From Lachnospiraceae bacterium (GTDB lineage: Bacteria; Bacillota; Clostridia; Lachnospirales; Lachnospiraceae), in assembly GCA_016283775.1 (NCBI GenBank), contig JAEENL010000193.1, positions 1 to 58,944 on the forward strand: a DNA stretch of 58,944 nt. The letters are read 5' to 3'. A program made the position numbers and the translations under genes. A model generated the notes under the pieces. That model did not search any database. It was not told the origin of the DNA and saw nothing but the letters and a program-made list of their open reading frames with translations. Positions 16,939-26,152 of the stretch are shown in pieces. How positions within the stretch are numbered: the stretch's first letter is position 1; every line of letters starts with the position of its first letter.

Positions 16939-18746
16939 TGAGTGATGAAAAAATAACGAAATATTCTGTCGACACGGATGCGCCGGAATGCGAGGAAGTT
17001 CCGGCGCTGACAGGGGTCCCGGAAGAAGTGGAGACCCCCGACAGTATGGAAGGATATGAGCCCGTGTCTCGGGCAGCAGCAGCCGACCTCACCTGGTATT
17101 GGATAACGATGATCCTGATACTCGGAGTATCGGCCGCTGTGATATCTTTTTTGATCAAAGGGATAACTCCCGCAGTGATCTCGGTGATCGCAACATCCGC
17201 GGTACTGAGCTGCATCTTCGGAGTGAGGAAAAAACCTGAAAAACTGCTTTGCTCGATTCTTTTGAACATTGCGTCGGGATGCTTTGCGATATTGCTGACA
17301 TTTCCGGTGATTTTGCTGTTCAGGCTCCCGTTTGGGGCAATATTCAAGTCTCTGCAGTATCCGGGAGCTCCGAAGGATGCGGTGGTCCCTATGCTTTCGC
17401 GCCTCGGTGCCGCGGCGCTTGCCGTGGTGATATATGATCTTTTGTACATTGTGCTATTTATTGCTTCAAAGCGGGTCATACCCGTCCTTTTGTCTCATAT
17501 GCGCAAAAAAAGGACCGGACATGCAAAAAAGACAAAGAGAGTGTGGGCGCGCACCGGCTCGGCAGCACTGAGCCTTTTGAACTGCCTGCTGTTTTTCTTT
17601 TTTCTTTTGTGGGTGACAAGCGGATTTCTGACGGATCTTTCAAAAGACGCTGAGGCAGTGGCTTTTTCAGAAAGCGAAAATGAGGCGCTTAACAAAGTGA
17701 CGTCAAAAGTCAGGGAAATATATCTGAAAAACAGCGATGTCTATGAGGGTGTGCTGTTTCCGAACATTTCCGCTGCAGGAGGCAGGTGGCTTTATGAGCG
17801 CCTCACTACGTTCAGGTATGAAGGCATAAAGACCACGCTGCACAGCGAAGCCTATACATTATGCCTGGCCTTCGGAGAGATCGCTCCTTCTGTAAACGAC
17901 AACGGCGTTTTGACGGATGCGGCATCGGTGGGGCATCTTCGCAGAGCGACAGACGATCTGATGGCTTCCGACTATTGCCGGAAGCTGACATGCGATTTTT
18001 TGAGATCCTTATGCGGCGCATGGATGCGGGGCGACATGTATTTTGGCATAAGAAAGCCTTTTTCTCCGCGTTACAAGCGAGTGATCGACCTTTTTACCGA
18101 ATTTGTCGCGGCTGCGGACGACAAAAAAATAGATTCTTTGATCTATGCGGTGCTTGACGGACTTGATATTGTTGCTTATCATGATCTTGACAGGATATTA
18201 AAGACCGGGACAAAAGTGGAGCTGCTGAAGGCGGTGAGTGACCGTGACGTGCTTTCAAGGGCTGTATCCGCCATAGACGGTGACACGGAGGAAGTTCTGG
18301 GAGGCGTGGTAAAAGCGGTGTGCGATGCTCAGGCGCTTGATATCAGCGGGACACTGCTCTCGGCATTTGTTGGGAACATGGGAAAGATCGATGAGAGCAG
18401 CGCGATGACCGAAGGCTTTTATTCTGCTCGCGAGATAGAGCTGCTCACGGCAGTCATAGAGGACCCGTTTGATGATACGGTGCCACCTGCGGAGATATTT
18501 GAGACGCTGCTGGATACTACCGTTTCTTCGGAACTCGCGGCACGCGCGGTGGCAGAGCTTGCGGCACTGGAAGACCCTTTGCGAACGCGTGTTTATACCG
18601 CTGTGGAACAGGAGCTGATAAGAACCGTCTTTGAAAGGATCTATGATTCGACACCCACGAGATTCAAGGAATCCGTGCTGTCTTCGATCAGGGATCTCTA
18701 CAAGATCCTGAAAGTGACGCCAAATAATTCGACCATTACAAAATAA
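16938..18746 (+). CDS. Large membrane protein of unknown function
   Basis: About 602 residues. After an acidic cytoplasmic head of about 50 residues there are roughly six hydrophobic segments (about 52-72, 75-95, 100-130, 150-180, 210-235), then a long soluble alpha-helical C-terminal half. I recognise no family. The ATG at 16938 overlaps the PL9 stop (TGATG), which suggests translational coupling; a GTG directly before it is a possible alternative start. A role alongside the surface lyase is plausible but rests on position only. Confidence 0.6.
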   Translation: MSDEKITKYSVDTDAPECEEVPALTGVPEEVETPDSMEGYEPVSRAAAADLTWYWITMILILGVSAAVISFLIKGITPAVISVIATSAVLSCIFGVRKKPEKLLCSILLNIASGCFAILLTFPVILLFRLPFGAIFKSLQYPGAPKDAVVPMLSRLGAAALAVVIYDLLYIVLFIASKRVIPVLLSHMRKKRTGHAKKTKRVWARTGSAALSLLNCLLFFFFLLWVTSGFLTDLSKDAEAVAFSESENEALNKVTSKVREIYLKNSDVYEGVLFPNISAAGGRWLYERLTTFRYEGIKTTLHSEAYTLCLAFGEIAPSVNDNGVLTDAASVGHLRRATDDLMASDYCRKLTCDFLRSLCGAWMRGDMYFGIRKPFSPRYKRVIDLFTEFVAAADDKKIDSLIYAVLDGLDIVAYHDLDRILKTGTKVELLKAVSDRDVLSRAVSAIDGDTEEVLGGVVKAVCDAQALDISGTLLSAFVGNMGKIDESSAMTEGFYSAREIELLTAVIEDPFDDTVPPAEIFETLLDTTVSSELAARAVAELAALEDPLRTRVYTAVEQELIRTVFERIYDSTPTRFKESVLSSIRDLYKILKVTPNNSTITK

Positions 18747-18766
18747 ATCAAAAAAGGGGTAGTGTT

Positions 18767-19873
18767 ATGTATGATTATCTGATAGTCGGCGCAGGACTGT
18801 ACGGCGCAACATTTGCAAGGATCGCGACCGACGCCGGGTTTAAGGTGCTCGTGATCGACAAGAGGAGCCACATTGCCGGAAATATCTATACGGAAAAGCA
18901 GGAAGGCATAAACGTCCATATCTATGGCGCGCATATCTTCCATACCAACAACAGGGAAGTATGGGAATTCCTCAACAGATTTGCCGATTTCAACCGTTTC
19001 ACAAACTCACCTGTCGCAAATTACAAAGGCGAGCTCTATTCAATGCCCTTCAACATGTACACCTTCAACAAGATGTGGGGAGTGGTGACACCGGAGGAAG
19101 CGGAGAAAAAGATAGAGGAACAGCGTAAAGAGATCACCTGGGAGCCCAGAAATCTTGAGGAACAGGCTATTTCTCTCGTGGGACGTGACATCTACGAAAA
19201 GCTGGTAAAGGGCTATACCGAAAAGCAGTGGGGGAGACCGTGCAGTGAGCTTCCGGCGTTTATTATAAAGCGCCTGCCTGTGCGCCTCACTTTTGACAAC
19301 AACTATTTCAACGCGCTCTATCAGGGAATTCCGATAGGCGGCTACACCGCAATGGTAAAAAATATGCTCCGCGGCATCGATGTGCGCCTTGAGACAGACT
19401 ATCTGAAAGACAGGAACACGCTTTCAGCGATGGCAAAAAAGACAGTCTATACAGGCCCAGTGGACGCATATTTCGACTACAGGCTGGGAACACTTGAATA
19501 CCGTTCCGTGCGTTTTGAGAACATCACCTACGATATGCCGAACTTCCAGGGGAATGCTGCGGTGAACTACACCGACCGCGAGACTCCGTGGACCAGGATC
19601 ATTGAGCATAAGTGGTTTGAATTCGGTAAGGACGAGAACGGAAAAGACATCCCCAAAACGATAATCAGCCGTGAATACAGCTCGGAGTGGAAAAAGGGCG
19701 ATGAGCCTTATTATCCCGTGAATGACGAAAAAAACTCCGCACTCTATGCGAAGTACAAGGAACTCGCGGATGCGGAGAAAAATGTCCTTTTTGGCGGAAG
19801 GCTCGGAGAATACAGATATTACGACATGGATAAGACCGTCGAAGAGGCTCTTAAAGCATTCGGAAGAATGTAG
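18767..19873 (+). CDS. glf: UDP-galactopyranose mutase
   Basis: A 368-residue flavoenzyme that interconverts UDP-galactopyranose and UDP-galactofuranose for surface glycans. Visible: FAD-binding YLIVGAGLYGATFA, the DKRSHIAGN loop, YGAHIFHTNN, and the NPVNRF-equivalent region around RFTNSPVANYKGELYSMPFNMYTFNKMWG; the length is usual for the family. GGGG lies before the ATG, 20 bases after the preceding stop. No polysaccharide-assembly cluster surrounds it. Confidence 0.93.
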   Translation: MYDYLIVGAGLYGATFARIATDAGFKVLVIDKRSHIAGNIYTEKQEGINVHIYGAHIFHTNNREVWEFLNRFADFNRFTNSPVANYKGELYSMPFNMYTFNKMWGVVTPEEAEKKIEEQRKEITWEPRNLEEQAISLVGRDIYEKLVKGYTEKQWGRPCSELPAFIIKRLPVRLTFDNNYFNALYQGIPIGGYTAMVKNMLRGIDVRLETDYLKDRNTLSAMAKKTVYTGPVDAYFDYRLGTLEYRSVRFENITYDMPNFQGNAAVNYTDRETPWTRIIEHKWFEFGKDENGKDIPKTIISREYSSEWKKGDEPYYPVNDEKNSALYAKYKELADAEKNVLFGGRLGEYRYYDMDKTVEEALKAFGRM

Positions 19874-19886
19874 ATTTCCCTGTATC

Positions 19887-20465
19887 TCATGTCAGATATT
19901 TTAAGATAAGGCGCGCTGCAAGTTCTGCGCCGCCGGTGATAAGCATAACGACTATCGGGTTGAATCTGAATTTTCTGAGGAGCAGCAATGCCGCAGAGAA
20001 GAGCAGGACAGCCCGATAGTTTGTGTTTTCAAGCAAGTTTCCCAAGGACGTGACATTACCGAAAAACGTGGGGATGAGGATGGTGAGCCCTGCGGCAAGG
20101 ATCATGGAGACCACCGCGGGACGAAGAGACTTAAGCATTCCCTGTATCAGCGTGAGCTTTCGGAAACGGTAATACAGATATGCCAGCAGGGAAACGATGA
20201 TGCATGACGGGAGGATAACGCCGAGCGTCGCGATAAGCGCTCCGGGAATGCCCGAAACACGCATGCCGATAAAGGTTGCGGCGTTGATTGCTATAGGACC
20301 GGGGGTCATTTCGGCGATGGTGACAAGATCGGAGAAATCCTCCACAGTCATCCAGCCGTAGGTGTCGATCGCCTGCCTGCTGATAAGAGGGATTGCCGCG
20401 TAGCCGCCTCCGAAGCTCAATGCGCCGACCTGGAGAAACGCAAGGAAAAGCTCAATGAGTTCCAT
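19887..20465 (-). CDS. Chromate transporter-family protein (second half)
   Basis: About 192 residues of the CHR/ChrA family in its short form: FLQVGALSFGGGYAAIPLI, then EMTPGPIAINAATFIG, with five to six membrane helices. Bacteria with half-length CHR proteins usually encode two adjacent halves with opposite topology, as here. The transported anion (chromate, sulfate or other) is not certain. I chose the ATG at 20465 because GGAGG lies 6 bases upstream; it overlaps the partner gene by 14 bases. Nothing resembling a terminator separates its end from the convergent mutase gene. Confidence 0.87.
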   Translation of the reverse strand: MELIELFLAFLQVGALSFGGGYAAIPLISRQAIDTYGWMTVEDFSDLVTIAEMTPGPIAINAATFIGMRVSGIPGALIATLGVILPSCIIVSLLAYLYYRFRKLTLIQGMLKSLRPAVVSMILAAGLTILIPTFFGNVTSLGNLLENTNYRAVLLFSAALLLLRKFRFNPIVVMLITGGAELAARLILKYLT

Positions 20466-21015
20466 GGCGCACCTCCACAAGTGTCCTTATCACTCCGATC
20501 AAAGCGGCGGCAAGGATTATGTATACAACGTTCACTTTGAAAAAGAAATTGGCCGTAAAGGCGGCGAACATAAGGATGATGCCGGTCATGTCTTTATTTT
20601 TTACTATTCCGGAAGCCATGTCATAGACCACTGAGGCGATCACCGCGCAGACACCCGACCGCATGCCGAAGAGCACTGCCTGTACGGCTTCGTTCGACCG
20701 GAAAGCGTTGTAAGCCACAGAGATCAGGGCGATGATAAAGAACGGAGGGATCACGGCGCCGAGCACGGCAAAGCAGATACCCGGGATGCCGCAGAGCTTG
20801 TAGCCTACGACTATTGCTCCGTTTACTGCGATGGGGCCCGGTGATGACTGGGCTATTGCAACAAGATCAAGCATTTCTTTTTCGTCTATCCAATGGAGTT
20901 CGTCAACGAATTTTGTCTTTAAAAGAGTGACTATAACGTAGCCCCCACCAAAGGTGAAGGCGCTCAAGTACAGCGTTGACAGGAATATTTTTATCAGTTT
21001 CTTTTTAGTCGACAT
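20452..21015 (-). CDS. Chromate transporter-family protein (first half)
   Basis: A 187-residue partner of the preceding entry with the same two signatures: YLSAFTFGGGYVIVTLL and IAQSSPGPIAVNGAIVVG. It has five to six membrane helices. It is first in a two-gene operon read from the minus-strand promoter at 21060-21088. Confidence 0.87.
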   Translation of the reverse strand: MSTKKKLIKIFLSTLYLSAFTFGGGYVIVTLLKTKFVDELHWIDEKEMLDLVAIAQSSPGPIAVNGAIVVGYKLCGIPGICFAVLGAVIPPFFIIALISVAYNAFRSNEAVQAVLFGMRSGVCAVIASVVYDMASGIVKNKDMTGIILMFAAFTANFFFKVNVVYIILAAALIGVIRTLVEVRHGTH

Positions 21016-21059
21016 AACAGCCTCACATTTTTAAAGCCCATAAAAATGGGCGTGCGTGC

Positions 21060-21088
21060 ATTATAGCACATTTTTCCGAACCTATCAA
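21060..21088 (-). promoter_or_regulatory. Promoter of chromate-transporter pair
   Basis: On the minus strand TTGATA (21088-21083), 17 bases, perfect TATAAT (21065-21060). A GCCCAT-AAAA-ATGGGC hairpin follows in the leader (about 21040-21055). Confidence 0.75.
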
Positions 21089-21104
21089 ATATTGCTCTGT
21101 ATAC

Positions 21105-21133
21105 TTTACTAAAAATGGGGAATATGGTAAAAT
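21105..21133 (+). promoter_or_regulatory. Promoter of response-regulator gene
   Basis: TTTACT (21105-21110), 17 bases, TAAAAT (21128-21133), about 52 bases before the ATG; divergent from the chromate-transporter promoter. Confidence 0.6.
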
Positions 21134-21185
21134 CATAATAATTGGGTGAAATATGCCCAAAACTGGGAAACCGGAGGAGTAAAGC

Positions 21186-21989
21186 ATGGCAACCTACAAA
21201 ATGATCCTTGTCGGTAACAACGGTAAGGAAATGGACGATTTTTTTGTTTCGTTTGAAGATGATTTCAGCATTATGTCAAGCTCCGTCAGGCCCAAGGATC
21301 TGGACACTCACATCTCCTGCTTTGAGCCGGACATCTTTTTATATATCATTGGCGAGAATGACACGGAGAGCTCTATGCTTGACGTGGTGACCTACATAAA
21401 ACAGTCCACGGACGGGACCATGGTGTTTGGTGTCGCGGGGACTGCGGGAAACTGCGACACTTTTCAAAAACTTTCTCACAACATGGCGGAATTCACGATC
21501 ACTCTGCCTGTGGATCCGGCACATTTCAGAGAAGAAGTCATCGATAGGATCCTTGGCTCCGAGAGGCTTGGAGACGAGTATACATCAATGATGGCAGATC
21601 TCGCGAGAGTAAGGAGCGACGGAAGAAGAAAGCACGTTCTTGTCATCGACGATTCTCCCATCATGCTCAAGCTTGTAAAAGAGCGCCTTAAGGACAAATA
21701 TGATGTGGCCACGGCAATAAGCGGCAAGGTGGCATATAAATTCCTCGAAAACAACAATACCGATTTCGTGCTCCTCGACTATGAGATGCCCGAAGAAGAC
21801 GGCCCTGTTGTTTTCAAGACCTTGCGCGAGATGCCTAAGATGAAGAATGTCCCGATAGCCTTCCTCACGGGTGTCACGGACAGCGAAAAAGTAAGTGAAG
21901 TATTACAGTTAAAGCCTCAGGGCTATGTACTTAAACCCATCGATAAGGATAAATTGTTCGCGATAATCGAGAAATATATCGGAGGATAA
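21186..21989 (+). CDS. Response regulator with C-terminal receiver domain
   Basis: A 267-residue cytoplasmic protein. Residues 1-135 look like a degenerate receiver or similar alpha/beta domain without clear phospho-acceptor. Residues about 150-267 are a normal receiver: VLVIDDSPIMLK, phospho-acceptor Asp198 in FVLLDYEMP, the Thr in FLTG and Lys in VLKPID. There is no DNA-binding domain, so it probably acts through protein contacts, with the hybrid kinase 8 bases downstream as natural partner. CGGAGGAG precedes the ATG. Confidence 0.87.
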   Translation: MATYKMILVGNNGKEMDDFFVSFEDDFSIMSSSVRPKDLDTHISCFEPDIFLYIIGENDTESSMLDVVTYIKQSTDGTMVFGVAGTAGNCDTFQKLSHNMAEFTITLPVDPAHFREEVIDRILGSERLGDEYTSMMADLARVRSDGRRKHVLVIDDSPIMLKLVKERLKDKYDVATAISGKVAYKFLENNNTDFVLLDYEMPEEDGPVVFKTLREMPKMKNVPIAFLTGVTDSEKVSEVLQLKPQGYVLKPIDKDKLFAIIEKYIGG

Positions 21990-21996
21990 ACGACGC

Positions 21997-24726
21997 ATGG
22001 GCACGCCTCTACTGACAGAGCTGATGACGACGGAGGAGCTGCAGGAGTTTCAGGATGCCTTTTCGGATTTTACCGGACTGGCTGCGCTCATCACCGACGA
22101 AAAAGGTTCTCCCGTTACAAAAGGATCAAACTTCACCGAATTTTGCATGGACCTCATCCGTAAAAATCCCGAGGGATGCAAAAGGTGTGAGGAATGCGAC
22201 AAGGGCGGAGCGTTGGAAACGCTTAAGACAGGAAAGCCCTCTGTTTACCATTGCCATTCGGGACTTATCGATTTTGCGACGCCCATTCTGCTTGACGGAA
22301 GGATGATAGGATCCCTCATCGGAGGGCAGGCGCTTACCGAAGAGCCGGACCGTGACAGCATAGAGGACGTGGCCGCAGATCTCGGCATAGATCCGGACGC
22401 GCTGTGGGAGGCATCCCAGAATGTAACGATAATGCCTAAAGCAGAGATCGACAAAAGAGCGGATTTCCTGGTAAAAATGGGTTCGCTTCTCTCCAAGATG
22501 GCTTTTTCACGCTACAGCTCTCTTAAGGCCGGCAAGGAGATGGAGACCGCTGCGGAAATGAAAACCAATTTCCTTGCAAACATGAGCCACGAGATACGTA
22601 CGCCCATGAATGCGGTGATAGGTCTTTCGGAGATGGCGCTTCGTGAAAACCTCCCGCCTGCCGCAAGAGACTACATCAATCAGATAAAATCATCGGGAAG
22701 AGTGCTGCTCGGCATCATCAACGATATTCTCGATTTTTCAAAGATAGAAGCAGGAAAGATGGATATCCTGCCTACGGATTACGAGCCGCTTTCCATCGTG
22801 AACGATGTCGCGAACATGATCTCCGTAAAGATCGCGGAGAAAAACATCGAACTGATCCTCGACATAAATCCTTCATTCCCGGCAATGCTTGAAGGCGACA
22901 ACCTGAGGATAAAACAGATCATCACAAATATCGCAAACAATGCCGTAAAGTTCACCAATAAAGGCTATGTAAAGATAGTCGTGGACTTTGAAAAAGTGGA
23001 CGAGGATACGATAGAATTCCAGTGCGCGGTGCAGGATACAGGCATAGGCATAAAGCGGGAGGACCAGGAAAAACTCTTCAAATCCTTCAGCCAGCTCGAT
23101 CCCAAGAGAAACAGGAACATCGAAGGCACGGGGCTTGGACTTGCCATAAGCCGAAGGCTCCTTGACCTGATGGGCGGAGACATCAGCTTTATCAGTGAAT
23201 ACGGGCAGGGCACCACATTCTTTATCTCACTCAGGAACAAAGTCGTAGACTGGAGCCCCGCCGTCACGCTGAACGATCCGAAAAATGTCTTTGTCATGAC
23301 ATTTTTTAAAAATGAACTGCTCGGTGACCAGGTGGAAAAGGACCTGAACATGCTCGGAGCCGCAAACAAGCGGCTGAACGGCTGGAATGAAGTTGAAGCC
23401 GAGATAAACAGGCACAAAGGCGGACGGTCGAAAAAGAAATATATCATCACCGAAAAGAACTGTATGGGGCCGGAACTTGACGACATCCTCATTAAGAACG
23501 ACGATGTGAAATGCATATGCTTTGAGGATTTTATGGATGACCTTAAATCCTCGTTTCCGAACCTCACCATCAGCAAGAGACCGGAATCCACGATCAAACT
23601 CGCGATGCTCCTTAACGGCTCGGAAAGCATCTTCTCGGAGCAGACGGAAACGGCATATGAGATGGATTTCACCGCTCCCGGAGCAAGGATACTGATAGTC
23701 GACGACAACCCAGTGAACCTTACCGTTGCGGAAGGCCTTCTTGAGCCACTCGACATGAAGATATTTACCGCTGTAAGCGGCAAGGAAGCCATAGCTCAGA
23801 TCGAGAAAAACCCCGAGAAGTTTGACCTGATCTTTATGGATCACATGATGCCGGACATGGACGGCGTGGAGACCACAAGGATCATCAGAAGACTGCATCC
23901 GAGCTATGACGATGTGCCGATAATAGCGCTCACCGCAAACGCGGTAAACGGCGCCAAGGAGCTTTTCTTACGGGAAGGCATGAACGACTTTGTCGCAAAG
24001 CCGATCGAGGTGCGTTTCCTGGTCGCAAAAGTCAAGCAGTGGCTCCCTCAGAAGCTTTTGCAGAAAAAGACTGCGGATCACTCAAAGTCCGAGGTTGCGG
24101 GGAACGATTCCGAGACGGCCGTTTTTGCAGCGGATATCCCGGAAATGGACTTTAAGAGTGCCATTAAGATGGTCGGCAGCGAAAGCGTGCTGATAAAGAT
24201 ACTTGAGGAATATTACAAAAACATCCCGGATTCCGCAAAAGCCATAAAAGAGGCTTTTGAGACAGGAGACATAAAACAGTATACGATCCTTGTGCATGCT
24301 TTAAAGAGCAGTTCGCGTCAGGTCGGAGCCATGGTGCTCGGAGATATGGCGGCGGAGCTTGAGGCGGCGGGAAAAGAAGAGGATATAAAGACTATCAAGG
24401 CCAAGACGCCGTACCTGATAAACAAGTACATGTCCTACAAAAAACTTTTTGAACCGTTTTTTGAAAAGAAGGATGCGGCTTCGGATAAGGATAAGCCAAA
24501 GGCAGCGGATGACGATATCAAGGATCTTACCGACAAGATGATCGTCGCGGCGGACATTCTGGATATGGACGCCATGGAAGAAGTGATGGGAGAGTTCAAG
24601 GCTTTCAGCTATCCCAAAAAGGAAACCGCTCTCATCGAAGAACTTGAAAAAGCCGTTGAAAACGTAGATGTGGACGGCTGCAGGGAAATATGCAACAAGC
24701 TGCAAAAAGCACGCTCGCTGCACTAA
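21997..24726 (+). CDS. Hybrid histidine kinase: PocR, HisKA, HATPase, receiver, HPt
   Basis: A 909-residue cytoplasmic signalling protein. Residues about 5-170 match the PocR ligand-binding domain (CKRCEECDKGG, CHSGLIDFATPILLDGRMIG). HisKA follows with His198 in MSHEIRTPMNAVIG, then a HATPase domain (NNAVKFT N-box, DTGIGI, GTGLGL), a receiver domain with Asp615 in IFMDHMMP, an HPt domain with His767 in HALKSS, and a C-terminal helical region. All phosphorelay residues are intact. No membrane segment is present, so the signal is probably cytosolic, such as a small organic molecule bound by PocR. A GGAGG 11 bases upstream overlaps the end of the response-regulator gene. Confidence 0.92.
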   Translation: MGTPLLTELMTTEELQEFQDAFSDFTGLAALITDEKGSPVTKGSNFTEFCMDLIRKNPEGCKRCEECDKGGALETLKTGKPSVYHCHSGLIDFATPILLDGRMIGSLIGGQALTEEPDRDSIEDVAADLGIDPDALWEASQNVTIMPKAEIDKRADFLVKMGSLLSKMAFSRYSSLKAGKEMETAAEMKTNFLANMSHEIRTPMNAVIGLSEMALRENLPPAARDYINQIKSSGRVLLGIINDILDFSKIEAGKMDILPTDYEPLSIVNDVANMISVKIAEKNIELILDINPSFPAMLEGDNLRIKQIITNIANNAVKFTNKGYVKIVVDFEKVDEDTIEFQCAVQDTGIGIKREDQEKLFKSFSQLDPKRNRNIEGTGLGLAISRRLLDLMGGDISFISEYGQGTTFFISLRNKVVDWSPAVTLNDPKNVFVMTFFKNELLGDQVEKDLNMLGAANKRLNGWNEVEAEINRHKGGRSKKKYIITEKNCMGPELDDILIKNDDVKCICFEDFMDDLKSSFPNLTISKRPESTIKLAMLLNGSESIFSEQTETAYEMDFTAPGARILIVDDNPVNLTVAEGLLEPLDMKIFTAVSGKEAIAQIEKNPEKFDLIFMDHMMPDMDGVETTRIIRRLHPSYDDVPIIALTANAVNGAKELFLREGMNDFVAKPIEVRFLVAKVKQWLPQKLLQKKTADHSKSEVAGNDSETAVFAADIPEMDFKSAIKMVGSESVLIKILEEYYKNIPDSAKAIKEAFETGDIKQYTILVHALKSSSRQVGAMVLGDMAAELEAAGKEEDIKTIKAKTPYLINKYMSYKKLFEPFFEKKDAASDKDKPKAADDDIKDLTDKMIVAADILDMDAMEEVMGEFKAFSYPKKETALIEELEKAVENVDVDGCREICNKLQKARSLH

Positions 24727-24748
24727 AAAAATAAAGAGGAAGAGACAA

Positions 24749-26152
24749 ATGTATTCAGGATTTTTAAGATCAAGACATGATCTGTGCAAGGAGCTCGTGA
24801 AACGCCTGAGCCCGGATTACAAGTTCGTGTCTGTGCTCGGAAAGCACATTACCGGACAGTATGTATCCGTTACCACCGCAACGACTGCCGTCGTGGATAC
24901 TCCCGAACAGCAGTGCGGCTTTGTGGTGAAGCTCTTTGACGGTAAGGTTTATTCAGAGTATTCCTTTACGGACATAACAAAGGGAACGCTCAACAAGTTG
25001 GAAAAAGCGATCCGTGAGGAGACAAAGCTCAGTGAGGCTCTTACAAAGGATCACGTAAAGATGAAAGCCATGCCCGACGAACCGATGAAGCGGGATTTTG
25101 CGAGACCCATTTCCGGGAAGCGCTACTCCATTCCCGAGATAGTGGAAAAGCTCACGGCACTGAGAGATGAGACAAAAGCCGTTTCCGAAAAGATCGTGCA
25201 GGCAGGCATGACATTTGAGATGTATGATGTTTCCGCGCTGTTCATTTCAAAGAACCGTGAACTCACACAGGAATACGGGTGGTGCAGCGTAAGAGGGTAC
25301 GCATATTCCAGAGATGGCGGAAAGACTCAGTTTGCCATGGATGTAGCACCCGGAAACAATGAGGAAGAAGTTTTTGCGGTAATGGCAACAAAGACACGCC
25401 CGCTCGGAGAGCTGGCCGTTGAGCTGCTCTCGGCCGAAATGATCAAGCCCGGCGTGTACGATATCATCACAGATCCTTCTATCACCGGTCTTATCGCGCA
25501 TGAAGCTTTTGGACACGGTGTGGAGATGGATATGTTTGTAAAGCACAGGGCAAAGGCCAGAAAATATATCGGAAAGCCCGTTGCGTCGCCCCTTGTGAAT
25601 ATGCATGACGGAGCCGCGGCGACCATGTCATGTGTCGGTTATTTCTTTGACGATGACGGCGTTCTTGCGCATGACACGCTGATCATAAAGGACGGTATAC
25701 TTCAGACGGGTATCAGCGATGCGGTCAGCGCCATGCAGCTCGGCACCGAGCCTACAGGCAACGGAAGACGTCAGGATCCTTCAAGAAAAGCCTATACAAG
25801 AATGACGAACACATTCTTCTCTGCAGGCAGCGACAACGTTGAAGACATGATAAAGTCTGTAAAGCATGGCTATATGCTGTTTGAGACCGATAACGGGATG
25901 GAAGACCCGAAGAACTGGAATATACAGTGCGTAGCGCAGTACGGAAGAGAGATAAAGAACGGAAAATTCACGGGAAAGATCGTTGCGCCTGTTGTAATGT
26001 CGGGTTATGTGCCTGATCTTCTACAGTCCATTTCCATGGTTTCGGATGAATGGAAGGTGATAGGATCGGGACATTGCGGCAAGGGATATAAAGAATGGGT
26101 GCCTGTCAGTGACGGCGGCCCGTATTTGAAAGCGAGATGTAAACTGGGATGA
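24749..26152 (+). CDS. tldD: TldD-family metalloprotease subunit
   Basis: A 467-residue protein with the zinc-binding HEAFGHG motif (HExxxH) that marks the catalytic subunit of the TldD/TldE protease, known to degrade unfolded or modified peptides. The family GRRQ/PRMTN-like region is present (NGRRQDPSRKAYTRMTNTFF). I chose the ATG at 24749 after GAGGAAG rather than an in-frame ATG inside the kinase gene at 24668. The stop overlaps the TldE start, as expected for a heterodimer made together. Confidence 0.88.
   Translation: MYSGFLRSRHDLCKELVKRLSPDYKFVSVLGKHITGQYVSVTTATTAVVDTPEQQCGFVVKLFDGKVYSEYSFTDITKGTLNKLEKAIREETKLSEALTKDHVKMKAMPDEPMKRDFARPISGKRYSIPEIVEKLTALRDETKAVSEKIVQAGMTFEMYDVSALFISKNRELTQEYGWCSVRGYAYSRDGGKTQFAMDVAPGNNEEEVFAVMATKTRPLGELAVELLSAEMIKPGVYDIITDPSITGLIAHEAFGHGVEMDMFVKHRAKARKYIGKPVASPLVNMHDGAAATMSCVGYFFDDDGVLAHDTLIIKDGILQTGISDAVSAMQLGTEPTGNGRRQDPSRKAYTRMTNTFFSAGSDNVEDMIKSVKHGYMLFETDNGMEDPKNWNIQCVAQYGREIKNGKFTGKIVAPVVMSGYVPDLLQSISMVSDEWKVIGSGHCGKGYKEWVPVSDGGPYLKARCKLG

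Noticed and set aside
19874-19886. Terminator between mutase and chromate transporter genes
   Set aside because: The 13-bp gap and flanks show no hairpin with a T-run.
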